From Streptomyces sp. M41(2017) (lineage in GTDB: Bacteria > Actinomycetota > Actinomycetes > Streptomycetales > Streptomycetaceae), in assembly GCF_002078175.1 (NCBI RefSeq), contig NZ_MWFK01000002.1:1488001-1552000 (forward strand): DNA of 64,000 bases, read 5' to 3'. Position numbers and translations under genes: made by a program. The notes under the pieces were generated by a model that was not told the origin of the DNA, searched no databases, and worked only from the letters and a program-made list of their open reading frames with translations. This document shows, piece by piece, positions 15,689-24,520 of this stretch (the first letter of the stretch is position 1; every line of letters starts with the position of its first letter).

Positions 15689-16684
15689 CGTGCTCGGCCC
15701 CTCTCCCCTGCCGACACCCTGACGCCGCCCGCCGCCACCGCCCCGCACGACCGTCCTGGCCTCCGGACCTCCGCCCCGCCGCGCGGCGACGGGTGCGGCT
15801 CGCCGGGCGGCGAGTGGCCCCAACGCCCCTGACCCGAGCGCTACTCCGGCGGCGACGAGCGCGCTGCCGACGGCCTGGGGCGACCCGTAGGAGCCGGTTC
15901 CGACGAGTGGGGCGGTGGCGGCCGCCGCGACGGGGATGAGACCGGAGAAGAGCGTGGCGCGCTCGGCACCGATCCGCTGCACGCCCATGTACCAGCAGAC
16001 GAAGCCGACGACGGTGACCACCACCGCCTGCCACACCAGCGCGGCCGTCTCCGTGGCGTCCGGCAGCCGCAGCCAGTCCCCGCCGTCGGCGATCAGCCCG
16101 GCCGCCGCCGACTCGACGGCGGCGATCCCGCACACGGTGGCCGACAGCAGTCGTGGCCCGAGCGGGCGCAGCACCGGCACGGCGAGCACGGCGAAGCCGA
16201 CCTCACCGGCCAGCGCGCCGGCCGAGTAGGCGATTCCGGCGGCGTCGGTGCGTCCCCAGCCCTGGACCGCGAAGGCCCCCAGGGCGACGACCGAGGCCCC
16301 GTACAGCACGCGCCGCAGCGGACGGCGTCCTTCCTGGAGGGGCACCAGAACGGCCACGACGACCGGGGCGCAGCCCACGAGGACGCCCGGGACCGCGGGC
16401 TCCGCCGTGCGCTCGGCGGCGAGCACGGCGAGGTTGAAGCCGACCATGCCGACGGCCGCGACCAGCGCGAGACGTGTCCACCTTCGGGCTCCGAGCAGGC
16501 GCAGCGGGGCGGTTCCGCGCCCGCCGAGCAGGGGCAGCAGCAGGAGGCAGGCGAGGCCGTAGCGGAGGAACTGGCCGCCCCCGTACGGGTAGTCGCCGAG
16601 GAGGCTGTTGGCGGTGAAGGAACCGCCGACGAGGACACAGGCCAGGGCGACGAGCAGGGTGCCGCGGGTGGTGGTGGCGTTCAT
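15404..16684 (-). CDS. EamA/DMT-superfamily transporter with odd C-terminal extension
   Basis: A ten-helix drug/metabolite transporter (two EamA repeats, residues about 1-300). Family members end near residue 310, but no stop codon exists in this frame until 15404, so the predicted protein has 426 residues and its last 120 residues are low-complexity and antisense to the hydrolase gene. No minus-strand frame offers a stop between 15588 and 15800, so some overlap is unavoidable even if a frameshift is present. The start is ATG at 16684. It is divergent from a MocR regulator across 47 bases, so it is probably that regulator's target. Confidence 0.85.
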   Translation of the reverse strand: MNATTTRGTLLVALACVLVGGSFTANSLLGDYPYGGGQFLRYGLACLLLLPLLGGRGTAPLRLLGARRWTRLALVAAVGMVGFNLAVLAAERTAEPAVPGVLVGCAPVVVAVLVPLQEGRRPLRRVLYGASVVALGAFAVQGWGRTDAAGIAYSAGALAGEVGFAVLAVPVLRPLGPRLLSATVCGIAAVESAAAGLIADGGDWLRLPDATETAALVWQAVVVTVVGFVCWYMGVQRIGAERATLFSGLIPVAAAATAPLVGTGSYGSPQAVGSALVAAGVALGSGALGPLAARRAAPVAARRGGGPEARTVVRGGGGGRRQGVGRGEGPSTSAAAVEQDAGDERRVVVHGDVAAAGQPHQPRARNDLLGPDALAAHQQPVTGAPGHGDGQRGDVVGELDGRPRPQGLGERLGMGQREGLGDDRLG

Positions 16685-16706
16685 GACGGTGACGCTATGA
16701 GGGGAC

Positions 16707-16727
16707 GTGGTCCGGATTAAGGTCCAC
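16707..16727. promoter_or_regulatory. Operator-like repeat between EamA transporter and MocR regulator
   Basis: GTGGTCC and GGTCCAC flank GGATTAA; the same element also reads as a direct repeat of GGTCC. MocR regulators typically bind short direct repeats in the divergent promoter, and this is the only such element in the 47-base gap. Confidence 0.5.
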
Positions 16728-16731
16728 TTCC

Positions 16732-18207
16732 ATGACGCCATCGGGGACCAGTCACGGCGGGCCGCCGGAACCCGCTCCGTCCGGTGCGGCACCGTGGGCG
16801 GCGGCCTGGGAGCTGCTGCTGCCCGCCGCGGCCGCACCGGCACGCGCGCGGGGACGCGCGCTCCAGGAAGCGCTGCGCGAGGCCGTCCGCTCCGGGCGGC
16901 TCGCCCCGGACACCCGGCTGCCGTCCAGCCGTGAACTGGCTAGTGACCTCGGGGTGTCCCGGGGCCTGGTCACGGAGGCGTACGAGCAGCTGGGCTCGGA
17001 GGGGTATCTGCGGAGCGGCCGGGGAGCGGGCACCTGGGTCGGCGGCGCGGTGCGGGCGGTCGCCCCGCGCGCGCGGGACCACTCCCCGCGGCCGACGGGC
17101 GTGCGGGCCGACTTCGTGGCGGGCACGCCCGACCTGTTGCTCTTCCCGCGTGCCGCGTGGGCCGCCGCGCATCGCGGTGTGCTGGCCGAACTGCCCCACG
17201 AGGCGCTGGGGTATCCGGATCCGCGCGGCCTGCCCGCGCTGCGGACCGCTCTCGCCGCGCTCCTCGGCCGCCGCCGGGGCGTGGTCGCCGATCCCGACCG
17301 TGTCGTCGTGGTCTCCGGCGTGGCGCAGGCGATGACCCTGCTCGGATTCGTCCTGCACGCGCGCGGAGGACGTGGTGTCGGGGTCGAGAACCCCGGAAGT
17401 CCGGAGCACGGAGCACTGTTCGCCTCGGCCGGCCTCGACACCGTACCGCTGCCCCTGGACGGCGAGGGGCTCGCCGTGGATCCGCTCCGGAACTCCGGGG
17501 TACGCGTCGTGGTGACGACGCCGGCGCATCAGTTCCCCACCGGCATCGCGTACTCGGCGCGGCGCCGCGCCGAACTCCTCGACTGGGCCCGCCGGGTGGA
17601 CGGGCTGGTGATCGAGGACGACTACGACGGCGACTTCCGCTACGACCGCGCACCGGTGGGCGCCCTCCAGGGACTGGACCCCGAGCACGTCGCGTACACC
17701 GGTTCCGTCAGCAAGTCGCTCGCTCCGGGGCTGCGGCTCGGCTGGCTGCTGGTCCCCGCGTCCCACGTCGAGGAGGTCGTCGAGCGGAAACGGACCATGG
17801 ACCTCGGCAACCCGGTCCTCGACCAGGCGCTCCTGGCGCGGTTCGTCGAGCGGGGCGACTACGACCGACAGCTGCGCCGCTGCCAACGCGCCTACCGGGA
17901 GAGGCGGGACGCGCTGGTGACGGCCTTGGACGAGCACTTCCCCGGGACGCGGGTGTCCGGCATCGCGGCGGGCCTGCACGCCGTCGCCGCGCTCCCGGCC
18001 CGGTACGGGCCCCAGGACCGTTTCCTGGAGCGGGCGGCGCGGGCGGGCGTGGTGGTCCGCCCGGCGGCCCACTACGGGGAGGCCGTCCGCGACGGTGTGC
18101 GACTGGTCCTGGGGTACGCGCATCTGCCGCCCGCGCGGATACGCGACGGCGTGCGTCTGATGGCCGAGGCCCAGGGCGACGCGGGTGCCGACAGGGCGGA
18201 ACGGTGA
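16732..18207 (+). CDS. MocR-family (GntR-aminotransferase fusion) transcriptional regulator
   Basis: A 491-residue MocR protein: N-terminal GntR winged helix (about residues 42-105, S-R-E-L-A-S-D-L-G-V-S-R) fused to an aminotransferase class I domain (about 125-480). The PLP-binding lysine is Lys328 in S-V-S-K-S-L, and the D-D-Y-D-G-D-F-R-Y block is present, so PLP binding looks intact. Such proteins usually sense PLP or an amino compound and control a divergent gene. The neighbour across 47 bases is a DMT transporter, which fits control of export or uptake of an amino compound. Confidence 0.92.
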   Translation: MTPSGTSHGGPPEPAPSGAAPWAAAWELLLPAAAAPARARGRALQEALREAVRSGRLAPDTRLPSSRELASDLGVSRGLVTEAYEQLGSEGYLRSGRGAGTWVGGAVRAVAPRARDHSPRPTGVRADFVAGTPDLLLFPRAAWAAAHRGVLAELPHEALGYPDPRGLPALRTALAALLGRRRGVVADPDRVVVVSGVAQAMTLLGFVLHARGGRGVGVENPGSPEHGALFASAGLDTVPLPLDGEGLAVDPLRNSGVRVVVTTPAHQFPTGIAYSARRRAELLDWARRVDGLVIEDDYDGDFRYDRAPVGALQGLDPEHVAYTGSVSKSLAPGLRLGWLLVPASHVEEVVERKRTMDLGNPVLDQALLARFVERGDYDRQLRRCQRAYRERRDALVTALDEHFPGTRVSGIAAGLHAVAALPARYGPQDRFLERAARAGVVVRPAAHYGEAVRDGVRLVLGYAHLPPARIRDGVRLMAEAQGDAGADRAER

Positions 18208-18303
18208 GCACCGGCGCCGCCCCCGAGGGCCCCGAGGTGTCGGTCGAACGTGTCGGCCGGCCGCGCCGCCTCCGCGCCCTTTCCCGTTCTCTCAGGGAGA
18301 GTT

Positions 18304-18321
18304 GTTCACCTCTGGTTTCCG
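18304..18321 (+). promoter_or_regulatory. Pho-box-like direct repeat upstream of phoD
   Basis: GTTCACC (18304) and GTTTCCG (18315) are exactly 11 bases apart, the repeat period of Streptomyces PhoP boxes, whose best unit is GTTCACC. It lies 70-90 bases before the ATG of a phosphatase gene. A third unit is not clear. Confidence 0.55.
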
Positions 18322-18390
18322 TGTGCGCTGCGGCGCACCAGTAGGTGTGGCAGTCCACACCGGCCGAATCCGTCCCCCGGAGGCGCCCTC

Positions 18391-19986
18391 ATGTCCCACC
18401 GCCCGCACAGTTCCCTCCCCGGCCGACGCAGCGTGCTGCGCGGCTCGCTCGCCGCGTCGGCGGCCCTGGCTCTGCCCACCGCGCTCGGCTCGGCACCGGC
18501 CTTCGCCCGGTCGGGAGGGCCGAAAGCGGGCTGGGGTGTCCAGGCCGGTGACGTGACCGCCGACTCGGGGCTCGTCTGGGTCCGCTCCGACCGGCCGGCC
18601 CGGATGATCGTCGAGACCTCGGCGACCGAGTCGTTCCGCAGTCCGCTCCGTTGGCACGGGCCGTTGCTCGGGCCGGACACGGACTTCACCGGGACCACGC
18701 GGCTGCGGGGGCTGCCCTCCGGCGAGCAGATCCACTACCGCGTCCTGCTCGCCGACCCCGACGACCCGCGGCGCACCGGCGAACCGGTGGCCGGAACGTT
18801 CCGTACCACCCCGCGTGGCCGGCGCGGCGGGGTCCGCTTCCTGTGGTCGGGGGACCTGGCGGGACAGGGCTGGGGCATCAACCCCGACATCGGCGGCTAC
18901 CGCATCTACGACGCGATGGCCCGACTCGACCCGGACTTCTTCCTCTGCAGCGGCGACAACATCTACGCGGACGGCCCCCTCGCCGCCACGGCCGCGCTCC
19001 CCGACGGCAGCACCTGGCGGAACATCACGACCGAGGAGAAGTCCAAGGTCGCGGAGTCGCTGGCGGAGTTCCGCGGCAACTTCCGCTACAACCTGCTGGA
19101 TGACAACCTCCGGCGGTTCAACGCCCAGGTGCCGTCGATCGTCCAGTGGGACGACCACGAGGTGCGCAACAACTGGTACCCGGGCGAGGTGATCGCGAGC
19201 ACCGACACGCGGTACACCGAGAAGAGCGTCGACGTGCTGGCCGGCCGGGCGCGTCGGGCGTTCAGCGAGTACTTCCCCGTCTCGACGCTGCCGCCGGGCC
19301 GCCGTGACGGCCGTGTGTACCGGGTCATGCGGCACGGACCGCTGCTGGACGTGTTCGTGCTCGACATGCGCACCTACCGCAACGCGAACTCGCCCGACGA
19401 CCAGACCACGGACCCGCAGGGCATCCTCGGGGCCGAGCAGCTGGAGTGGCTGAAGCGCGAACTGTCCCGTTCACGCGCGGTGTGGAAGGTGATCGCCGCG
19501 GACATGCCGATCGGTCTCGTCGTGCCCGACACCACGGAGGGGAAGCCGAACATCGAGGCTGTGGCGCAGGGCGACCCGGGCCTGCCGCTGGGGCGTGAAC
19601 TGCAGATCGCGGAACTGCTGCGGTTCGTCAAGCACCGGCGGATCACGGGCACGGTCTGGCTGACCGCCGACGTGCACCACACCTCCGCCCAGCACTACCA
19701 GCCCTCGCGGGCCGCGTTCACGGACTTCGAGCCGTTCTGGGAGTTCGTCTCCGGCCCGCTCAACGCCGGCGCCTTCCCGGCGAGCGCTCTGGACGGCACG
19801 TTCGGACCGGAGCGGGTGTTCGTGAAGGCGCCGACCGCCTCGAACGTCTCGCCCGCCGGCGGCTACCAGTTCTTCGGCGAGGTGGACATCGACGGCGGCA
19901 GCGGTGAGCTGACGGTGCGGTTGCGCGAGCAGGACGGGACCGTGTTGTTCACGCAGCGACTCCAGCCGGGTCGCGTGGGGCAGTAG
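18391..19986 (+). CDS. phoD: PhoD-like alkaline phosphatase/phosphodiesterase, Tat-exported
   Basis: A 531-residue PhoD-family enzyme that releases phosphate from phosphomono- and diesters outside the cell. The twin-arginine signal is at residues 10-33 (G-R-R-S-V-L-R-G-S) with A-F-A cleavage. An N-terminal PhoD domain (about 45-135) precedes the metallophosphatase domain, with metal ligands in S-G-D-N-I-Y-A-D-G, W-D-D-H-E-V-R-N-N and A-D-V-H-H-T. The start is ATG at 18391 with GGAGG 8 bases upstream. A Pho-box-like repeat upstream suggests induction by phosphate starvation through PhoP. Confidence 0.93.
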   Translation: MSHRPHSSLPGRRSVLRGSLAASAALALPTALGSAPAFARSGGPKAGWGVQAGDVTADSGLVWVRSDRPARMIVETSATESFRSPLRWHGPLLGPDTDFTGTTRLRGLPSGEQIHYRVLLADPDDPRRTGEPVAGTFRTTPRGRRGGVRFLWSGDLAGQGWGINPDIGGYRIYDAMARLDPDFFLCSGDNIYADGPLAATAALPDGSTWRNITTEEKSKVAESLAEFRGNFRYNLLDDNLRRFNAQVPSIVQWDDHEVRNNWYPGEVIASTDTRYTEKSVDVLAGRARRAFSEYFPVSTLPPGRRDGRVYRVMRHGPLLDVFVLDMRTYRNANSPDDQTTDPQGILGAEQLEWLKRELSRSRAVWKVIAADMPIGLVVPDTTEGKPNIEAVAQGDPGLPLGRELQIAELLRFVKHRRITGTVWLTADVHHTSAQHYQPSRAAFTDFEPFWEFVSGPLNAGAFPASALDGTFGPERVFVKAPTASNVSPAGGYQFFGEVDIDGGSGELTVRLREQDGTVLFTQRLQPGRVGQ

Positions 19987-20086
19987 GGGACCAAGGGGCT
20001 GCCGGGGCCGCCCTCCGCGGGGCCGAGCGGTGCGCGCCCGCCGCGACCGCGCCGGGCGTTCGGATCCCGTACCCTCGAAGGGTCCG

Positions 20087-20117
20087 CCGCGCACCGGAGT
20101 CATCCCCCGGTGCGCGG
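20087..20117. terminator. Terminator after phoD
   Basis: Perfect 11-bp stem (CCGCGCACCGG at 20087-20097, CCGGTGCGCGG at 20107-20117), 9-base loop, 100 bases past the phoD stop and before the promoter of the SWIM gene. Confidence 0.55.
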
Positions 20118-20174
20118 CTCCACGAGGCCCCCCAAACCGCCGTGACCGGCCAAGTCCTCGCAGGTCAGGACCTG

Positions 20175-20197
20175 TTGTCAGTGGTCGCCTCTACGGT
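20175..20197 (+). promoter_or_regulatory. PafBC-type (RecA-independent DNA damage) promoter, probably leaderless
   Basis: TTGTCAGTG (20175-20183), eight bases, then TACGGT (20192-20197). This matches every fixed position of the RecA-independent damage promoter described in mycobacteria (TTGTCRGTG, eight bases, TAnnnT), which PafBC activates. The -10 ends six bases before the ATG at 20204, so transcription would begin at or very near the start codon. Confidence 0.7.
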
Positions 20198-20203
20198 TTT
20201 TCC

Positions 20204-21652
20204 ATGACGCGATCTTTGCAGGCCGTGGCCTACACCCGACCCTCCGCGCTGGAATCCGCACCGGGCGGGCGGCGCCTGGGACTTGAGACCTCGCGGGGTG
20301 CGACGCCCGCGGGCATCGAGGACCATCCACGGTTCTTCGCAGGCTTCCTGACGTCCCCTCAAGTGGCGGCGGCGGGTCTTCTGGCGGTGGCGGACGTCGC
20401 GTCCGCCCGGTACTACCAGCGGGAGCTGCGCGCGTCACTGGACCCGGTGGTGACGGGGAACGGCGACCGGCTCCGCTTCGAGTCCTTCTCCGGCTGCGGC
20501 GGGGTGTACGCACGGCTGGACGTGCTGGACGCGGGTCTGGACGGCGGCGAGGTCGGGCACGGGACGACCAACGTCGACGTCAACAACCCGCTGCGTGAGG
20601 CACTGTCCCGGATCGGCGGGGACGACCCGCTGCATCTTCGGGTCGGCCCCGACGAGATGGCCGTGACCACGCTGGACGGCCCGGTCGTCGAGAAGAAGGT
20701 GCCGCTGCCCGACCGCTGGCTGCGGGGGTTCGCCGAGGCCCAGGTGATCGCGGCGGGCTTCGATCTGCGCGCCGAGCTGCCTGCCGCGGAGGCGGTGCGG
20801 TTCCTGCGTTCCCTGCCGCGCGGCACCGCACTCGGGGCCTCCGGCGGACCGCGATGGGTGGTCCCGGCCGGCCGGAGTCTGCGTCCGACGACGCGTCCGG
20901 TCCCCGGCGCGGTCTGCCTGCCCGGTCCGGAGCGGTTGATCGCCCTCCAGCGGGTGCTGCGCCATGCCATGGCCCTGCGGGTGTACGGCCCGCCGGTCAC
21001 CGGGGACGCCGTCGCGGCGGGCGCCTGGGAAGCGGTGCTGCCGGGCATGCGGCTCACTCTGACGCTCTCGCCGGACGCCTCACGCGGTTTCTCCGGGGAG
21101 GGCGGGGTGCTGGACGCGCTGGCCACCGACGAGGCCGCCGAGGACGCCGAGTTGATCGCCGTCCTGCTGGCCTGGGAGCCACGGGTCGACGTGGGCGACC
21201 TGGCCGCCTCGTCCGGCCTGACCGCCGAGCGGGTGCGGGCCGCCCTGGTCCGGCTGGGCACGTCGGGCCGCGTCGGGTACGACACCGCGGAAGCGGCCTA
21301 CTTCCACCGGGAACTGCCGTACGACGCGGGGCGGGTGGAGCGCCACAACCCGCGGCTGCGCTCGGCGCGGGCCCTGGTCGCCGCGGGCGCGGTCGCCCTG
21401 GACGGCGGCCTCGGCACGGTGACCGCCGACGACGGGCACGTGCACCGCGTCCGCGACACCGCCGGGACGCTGAGCTGCTCCTGTCTCTGGTGGGCGAAGT
21501 ATCGCGGGGGGCGCGGCCCCTGCAAGCACGCGCTGGCCGTACGGATGGTGCGGCGGGGCGCGCGGGGTGGCCGTGCGGAGGACCCGGCGCGGGCCGGTGC
21601 GGGACGCGAGGGACTCGCGGGAATCCAGGTCGAGGGGGGCGAGGGACGATGA
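20204..21652 (+). CDS. SWIM zinc-finger protein
   Basis: A 482-residue protein with a C-terminal SWIM zinc finger, C425-x-C427-x12-C440-x-H442, a domain that binds DNA or protein. The N-terminal 400 residues have no domain I can name; they hold an A-Y-T-R-P-S start and mixed alpha/beta character. The ATG 20204 follows the -10 box by six bases and has no ribosome binding site, which fits a leaderless mRNA; frames open upstream are non-coding. The next gene overlaps its stop (ATGA), so both are made together. The promoter suggests a role in the DNA-damage response. Confidence 0.88.
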   Translation: MTRSLQAVAYTRPSALESAPGGRRLGLETSRGATPAGIEDHPRFFAGFLTSPQVAAAGLLAVADVASARYYQRELRASLDPVVTGNGDRLRFESFSGCGGVYARLDVLDAGLDGGEVGHGTTNVDVNNPLREALSRIGGDDPLHLRVGPDEMAVTTLDGPVVEKKVPLPDRWLRGFAEAQVIAAGFDLRAELPAAEAVRFLRSLPRGTALGASGGPRWVVPAGRSLRPTTRPVPGAVCLPGPERLIALQRVLRHAMALRVYGPPVTGDAVAAGAWEAVLPGMRLTLTLSPDASRGFSGEGGVLDALATDEAAEDAELIAVLLAWEPRVDVGDLAASSGLTAERVRAALVRLGTSGRVGYDTAEAAYFHRELPYDAGRVERHNPRLRSARALVAAGAVALDGGLGTVTADDGHVHRVRDTAGTLSCSCLWWAKYRGGRGPCKHALAVRMVRRGARGGRAEDPARAGAGREGLAGIQVEGGEGR

Positions 21653-24303
21653 GCGGCGAAGCACTGCTGAAGGCGGTACGGGCGGGGTCGACGGCGCAGG
21701 CCGTCGGTCTTCTGGACGGGATGACGGACGGTGAACGCCGGGCCGCTCTGCCCGCCTTGAAGGATCTGCGCAAGGAGTTGCGGGCGGCGCCGTGGAACGC
21801 CGAATCCCGGACGGCGTATCCCGCGCTGCACGCGGCGGGGGCGGCCTGTCACACGGGTGCCGCGGCGGCGGCCGCGTGGATCGCCGGAGCGGACATGCGC
21901 TGGTCCCAGGGGTCCCCCGGTGTCCTCCTGCACGTACTGGGCGACCGGGAGTCGGACTGGCTCGCCGACGTCACCCACCGGCTGGCCGCCCGGCCGGTGG
22001 CGTCCGGGCTCCCGTTCGCGCTGCTCTCGGGGCTGGTGAGGCTGTCCGGCAGCCCGACCCCGACGACCGACGCCTACGTCCGGGGCTGGTTCGAGAACAT
22101 CGGCACCGGGTGGCAGGGCACCGGCTCCGTGGCCGAGCGGCTGCGGCAGGACCCGGACACGGCCAGGATGGTCACGGCCTTCTTCGAGTCGCCGCAGGCG
22201 GCGGGGGAGATCGCCTGGCGGTTCGGCGACGGCCCGGGCAGCTGGTACAACGCGCTGGCGACGGTGACGCGGGAGGGCGTCCTCGACCGGAAGGTCATGA
22301 TGGACGCCTGTGTGGCGCGGTTGCTGCGCGGCGGCCCGGTCGCCGACCAGCGGGTCTTCCTGCGCCTGTTGACGTGCCTTGCTCCCACCCGGGACGAGGA
22401 GCGGGAGCGAACCGCCGACTGGACGGCGCTGGCCTGCGAGGCCACCCCGGCCGTCGCCGGGCACGCCCAGTCGGTCCTCGCCTCGCTCGCCCTGGACGGC
22501 GAGTTGACGTCCGGGCAGCTGGCGGAGCTGTCCTCGGGCGTGCTCTTCAGGACCGAGAAGAAGCTGGTCCGGGCTCAACTCGTCCTCCTCGGCAAGGTCC
22601 TCAGGCGCGATCCCGCCGCGACGGAGGTCCTGCTGCCCGCGGTGGCGCAGGCGTTCGGGCAGGAGGACACGGACCTGCAGGAGCGCGCCCTGAAGCTGGT
22701 GGAGCGCCACCTCTCCGCCCTGCCCCCGAAGGGCGGCGCCCGCGATCGGCTCGGCGAGCTCGCGGCGGATCTGAGCCCGGGGCTGCGGCTTCGGGCCCGG
22801 CAGCTCCTGGGCGACGAGGCGCTGGACTCCGTGTCCGTTGTCGAGGACGAGATCCTGCCTGCCGTTCCCGAGCGGCCACGGCTGGCGGCGGCGCCGGAAT
22901 CGGCGGCCGAACTGGCCGAGGAGGTCGGCGCGCTGCTCGTCTCCGGTGGCGACGTGGCCGCGTTCGAGCGCGCCCTGGACGGACTGGTCCGGCACGCCCA
23001 CCGCGACCGGGAGGATCTGGTGGCGGCGCTCGACCCGGTGGTCGCGCGCCGCTGGTGGAAGGACGCCGCATCGTGGCACTCCACGGGGAACGGACCGTTC
23101 GGCCTGTCGCCGCACGGCCTGGACGTCGTCGTCGCGGCGGTGTTCGAGGCGGTCGGGATGCACACACTGCACGCCGCGGTCCAGCGGGGCAGCACGGAGG
23201 CGAACTGCCGGCACAGCGGCCCTGCCCGGGCTTTCGAGGCGCGCCTGTGGGAGGTGGCGTACCGCATCCGCACCGAGCCCCTGCCGTTCCTGCTGGCCAC
23301 TCCCACCTGGGGCACCGGACTCCTGGAGGCCGACGAGCTGGTCGCCCGCCTCACCGAGTACCGCAGGCTCGACACCCGGCCGGGAGCGGCCGACTTCGCC
23401 CAGGCGCTCCTGCGCGTCCGCCGCGACGACCCGGCGACGGCGGCGGCAGCCGCGGCGCGGGCGCGGGCCCTCGGCAGTCCGGAGGGATACCGGCTGGCCC
23501 AGTGGCTCACCTCCGAGGCGTCCCCGCCGCCCGCGATCCGGCGGCGGACATCGGGCACCCGCGTCCTCGTCGAGATCGGTGAACTGGAGGAGATCCAGGG
23601 CCTGTTCCCTCCGGAGTTCCGGCTGCTGGGCCGCCCCTTCGCCCTGTCCAAGCACCGTTGGTACTGCCGGCACTGGGACACAGCGGACCGACAGCACTGG
23701 CTGGCCGTCGTCCCGGGGCGGCGGGAGCTTCTGGCGGCGCGCCTGCTGCACGACATCAGCACCGTCGCCGTGGACGAGAGCCGTGGCGGGGCCGCGGTCC
23801 TGCCGCTCCTCGCCGAGGCCGACGGCACGGCCGGCGAGGCGCTGCACCTGGCCGTCGCGTACGGCCTCGCGGCCCGTCACCCGGAGGACCGGCTCGCCGC
23901 CGTGGACGCCCTGCTGGTCCTCGCCGCGCGGGGACACCTGGACGCGGGGCGGCTCGGCTCGGATCTCGGGGAGCTGGTGGAGCGGGGTGCCTTGAAGCCG
24001 TCCCGGCTGGCGGAGTCGATACGGACGGCGGCGGCCACGGGTGCGCACTCCACCGTGTGGTCCGTGCTGCGCGTCCTGCTGCCGAGTCTGCTGTCCGGGC
24101 TCGCGGTGGACCCGTCGTCGGGCGCCGGTCCGGTGCGCGGGCTCGGCGACCTGCTGGCCGTCGCCGCCGACTGCGCCGAGAGGTCCGGGGCGCGCGGCGC
24201 TCTCGACCATCTGTCGCGGGCCGCCGAGCGGCGCGGCTCGTCCCGAGTGGTCGTGCAGGCGCGCCGCCTGAGGACGGCGCTGGCGCAGGAGGACGCCGCC
24301 TGA
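21649..24303 (+). CDS. Large DUF6493-like alpha-helical protein coupled to the SWIM gene
   Basis: An 884-residue, almost wholly helical, Leu/Ala/Arg-rich protein with repeated helical pairs reminiscent of HEAT/ARM arrays. I place it with the DUF6493-type partners of SWIM proteins by recollection of gene order, not by a search. A C-terminal part (about 635-700) has a conserved-looking aromatic patch (K-H-R-W-Y-C-R-H-W). There is no catalytic motif, signal or membrane segment. Its ATG overlaps the SWIM stop codon, so it is translationally coupled. In other actinomycetes such genes may sit with MoxR-ATPase and VWA genes; none are here. Confidence 0.75.
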   Translation: MSGEALLKAVRAGSTAQAVGLLDGMTDGERRAALPALKDLRKELRAAPWNAESRTAYPALHAAGAACHTGAAAAAAWIAGADMRWSQGSPGVLLHVLGDRESDWLADVTHRLAARPVASGLPFALLSGLVRLSGSPTPTTDAYVRGWFENIGTGWQGTGSVAERLRQDPDTARMVTAFFESPQAAGEIAWRFGDGPGSWYNALATVTREGVLDRKVMMDACVARLLRGGPVADQRVFLRLLTCLAPTRDEERERTADWTALACEATPAVAGHAQSVLASLALDGELTSGQLAELSSGVLFRTEKKLVRAQLVLLGKVLRRDPAATEVLLPAVAQAFGQEDTDLQERALKLVERHLSALPPKGGARDRLGELAADLSPGLRLRARQLLGDEALDSVSVVEDEILPAVPERPRLAAAPESAAELAEEVGALLVSGGDVAAFERALDGLVRHAHRDREDLVAALDPVVARRWWKDAASWHSTGNGPFGLSPHGLDVVVAAVFEAVGMHTLHAAVQRGSTEANCRHSGPARAFEARLWEVAYRIRTEPLPFLLATPTWGTGLLEADELVARLTEYRRLDTRPGAADFAQALLRVRRDDPATAAAAAARARALGSPEGYRLAQWLTSEASPPPAIRRRTSGTRVLVEIGELEEIQGLFPPEFRLLGRPFALSKHRWYCRHWDTADRQHWLAVVPGRRELLAARLLHDISTVAVDESRGGAAVLPLLAEADGTAGEALHLAVAYGLAARHPEDRLAAVDALLVLAARGHLDAGRLGSDLGELVERGALKPSRLAESIRTAAATGAHSTVWSVLRVLLPSLLSGLAVDPSSGAGPVRGLGDLLAVAADCAERSGARGALDHLSRAAERRGSSRVVVQARRLRTALAQEDAA

Positions 24304-24434
24304 CGGAGGGGCGCCCGGAGCCCGGATCCGCCCCCGCTCCGCCCCTGCACCGCGTGCGCGCGCTGACCGGGCCCGCACACCCGCGTGCACGTTCGAGGTA
24401 AAGATCCTCAAAAAAGAACTACAAAAGGGGCAGA

Positions 24435-24520
24435 GTGACACTTAACCGATCAGTCACAAAGCGTTCGTGATCACGCAACACCGTTCCTTCACAGTGTCGG
24501 TATGACTCCAGACATGTCTG
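24435..24520 (+). promoter_or_regulatory. Palindrome-rich region at the start of the ACT-GNAT gene
   Basis: The stretch from about 24390 to 24501 is unusually AT-rich. GTGAC/GTCAC face each other at 24435-24457, CGTGATCACG at 24466-24475 is a perfect palindrome, and CAGACATGTCTG at 24509-24520 is another, overlapping the start codons. Together they look like a regulated promoter. Confidence 0.35.

Noticed and set aside
15585..16133. Alternative minus-strand frame for the end of the EamA gene
   Set aside because: It is Arg/Gly rich with no membrane segments; the EamA helices lie in the other frame.
20854..21648. Longer N-terminus for the DUF6493-like gene
   Set aside because: It would run out of frame through the SWIM gene; the ATGA overlap at 21649 gives a natural coupled start.
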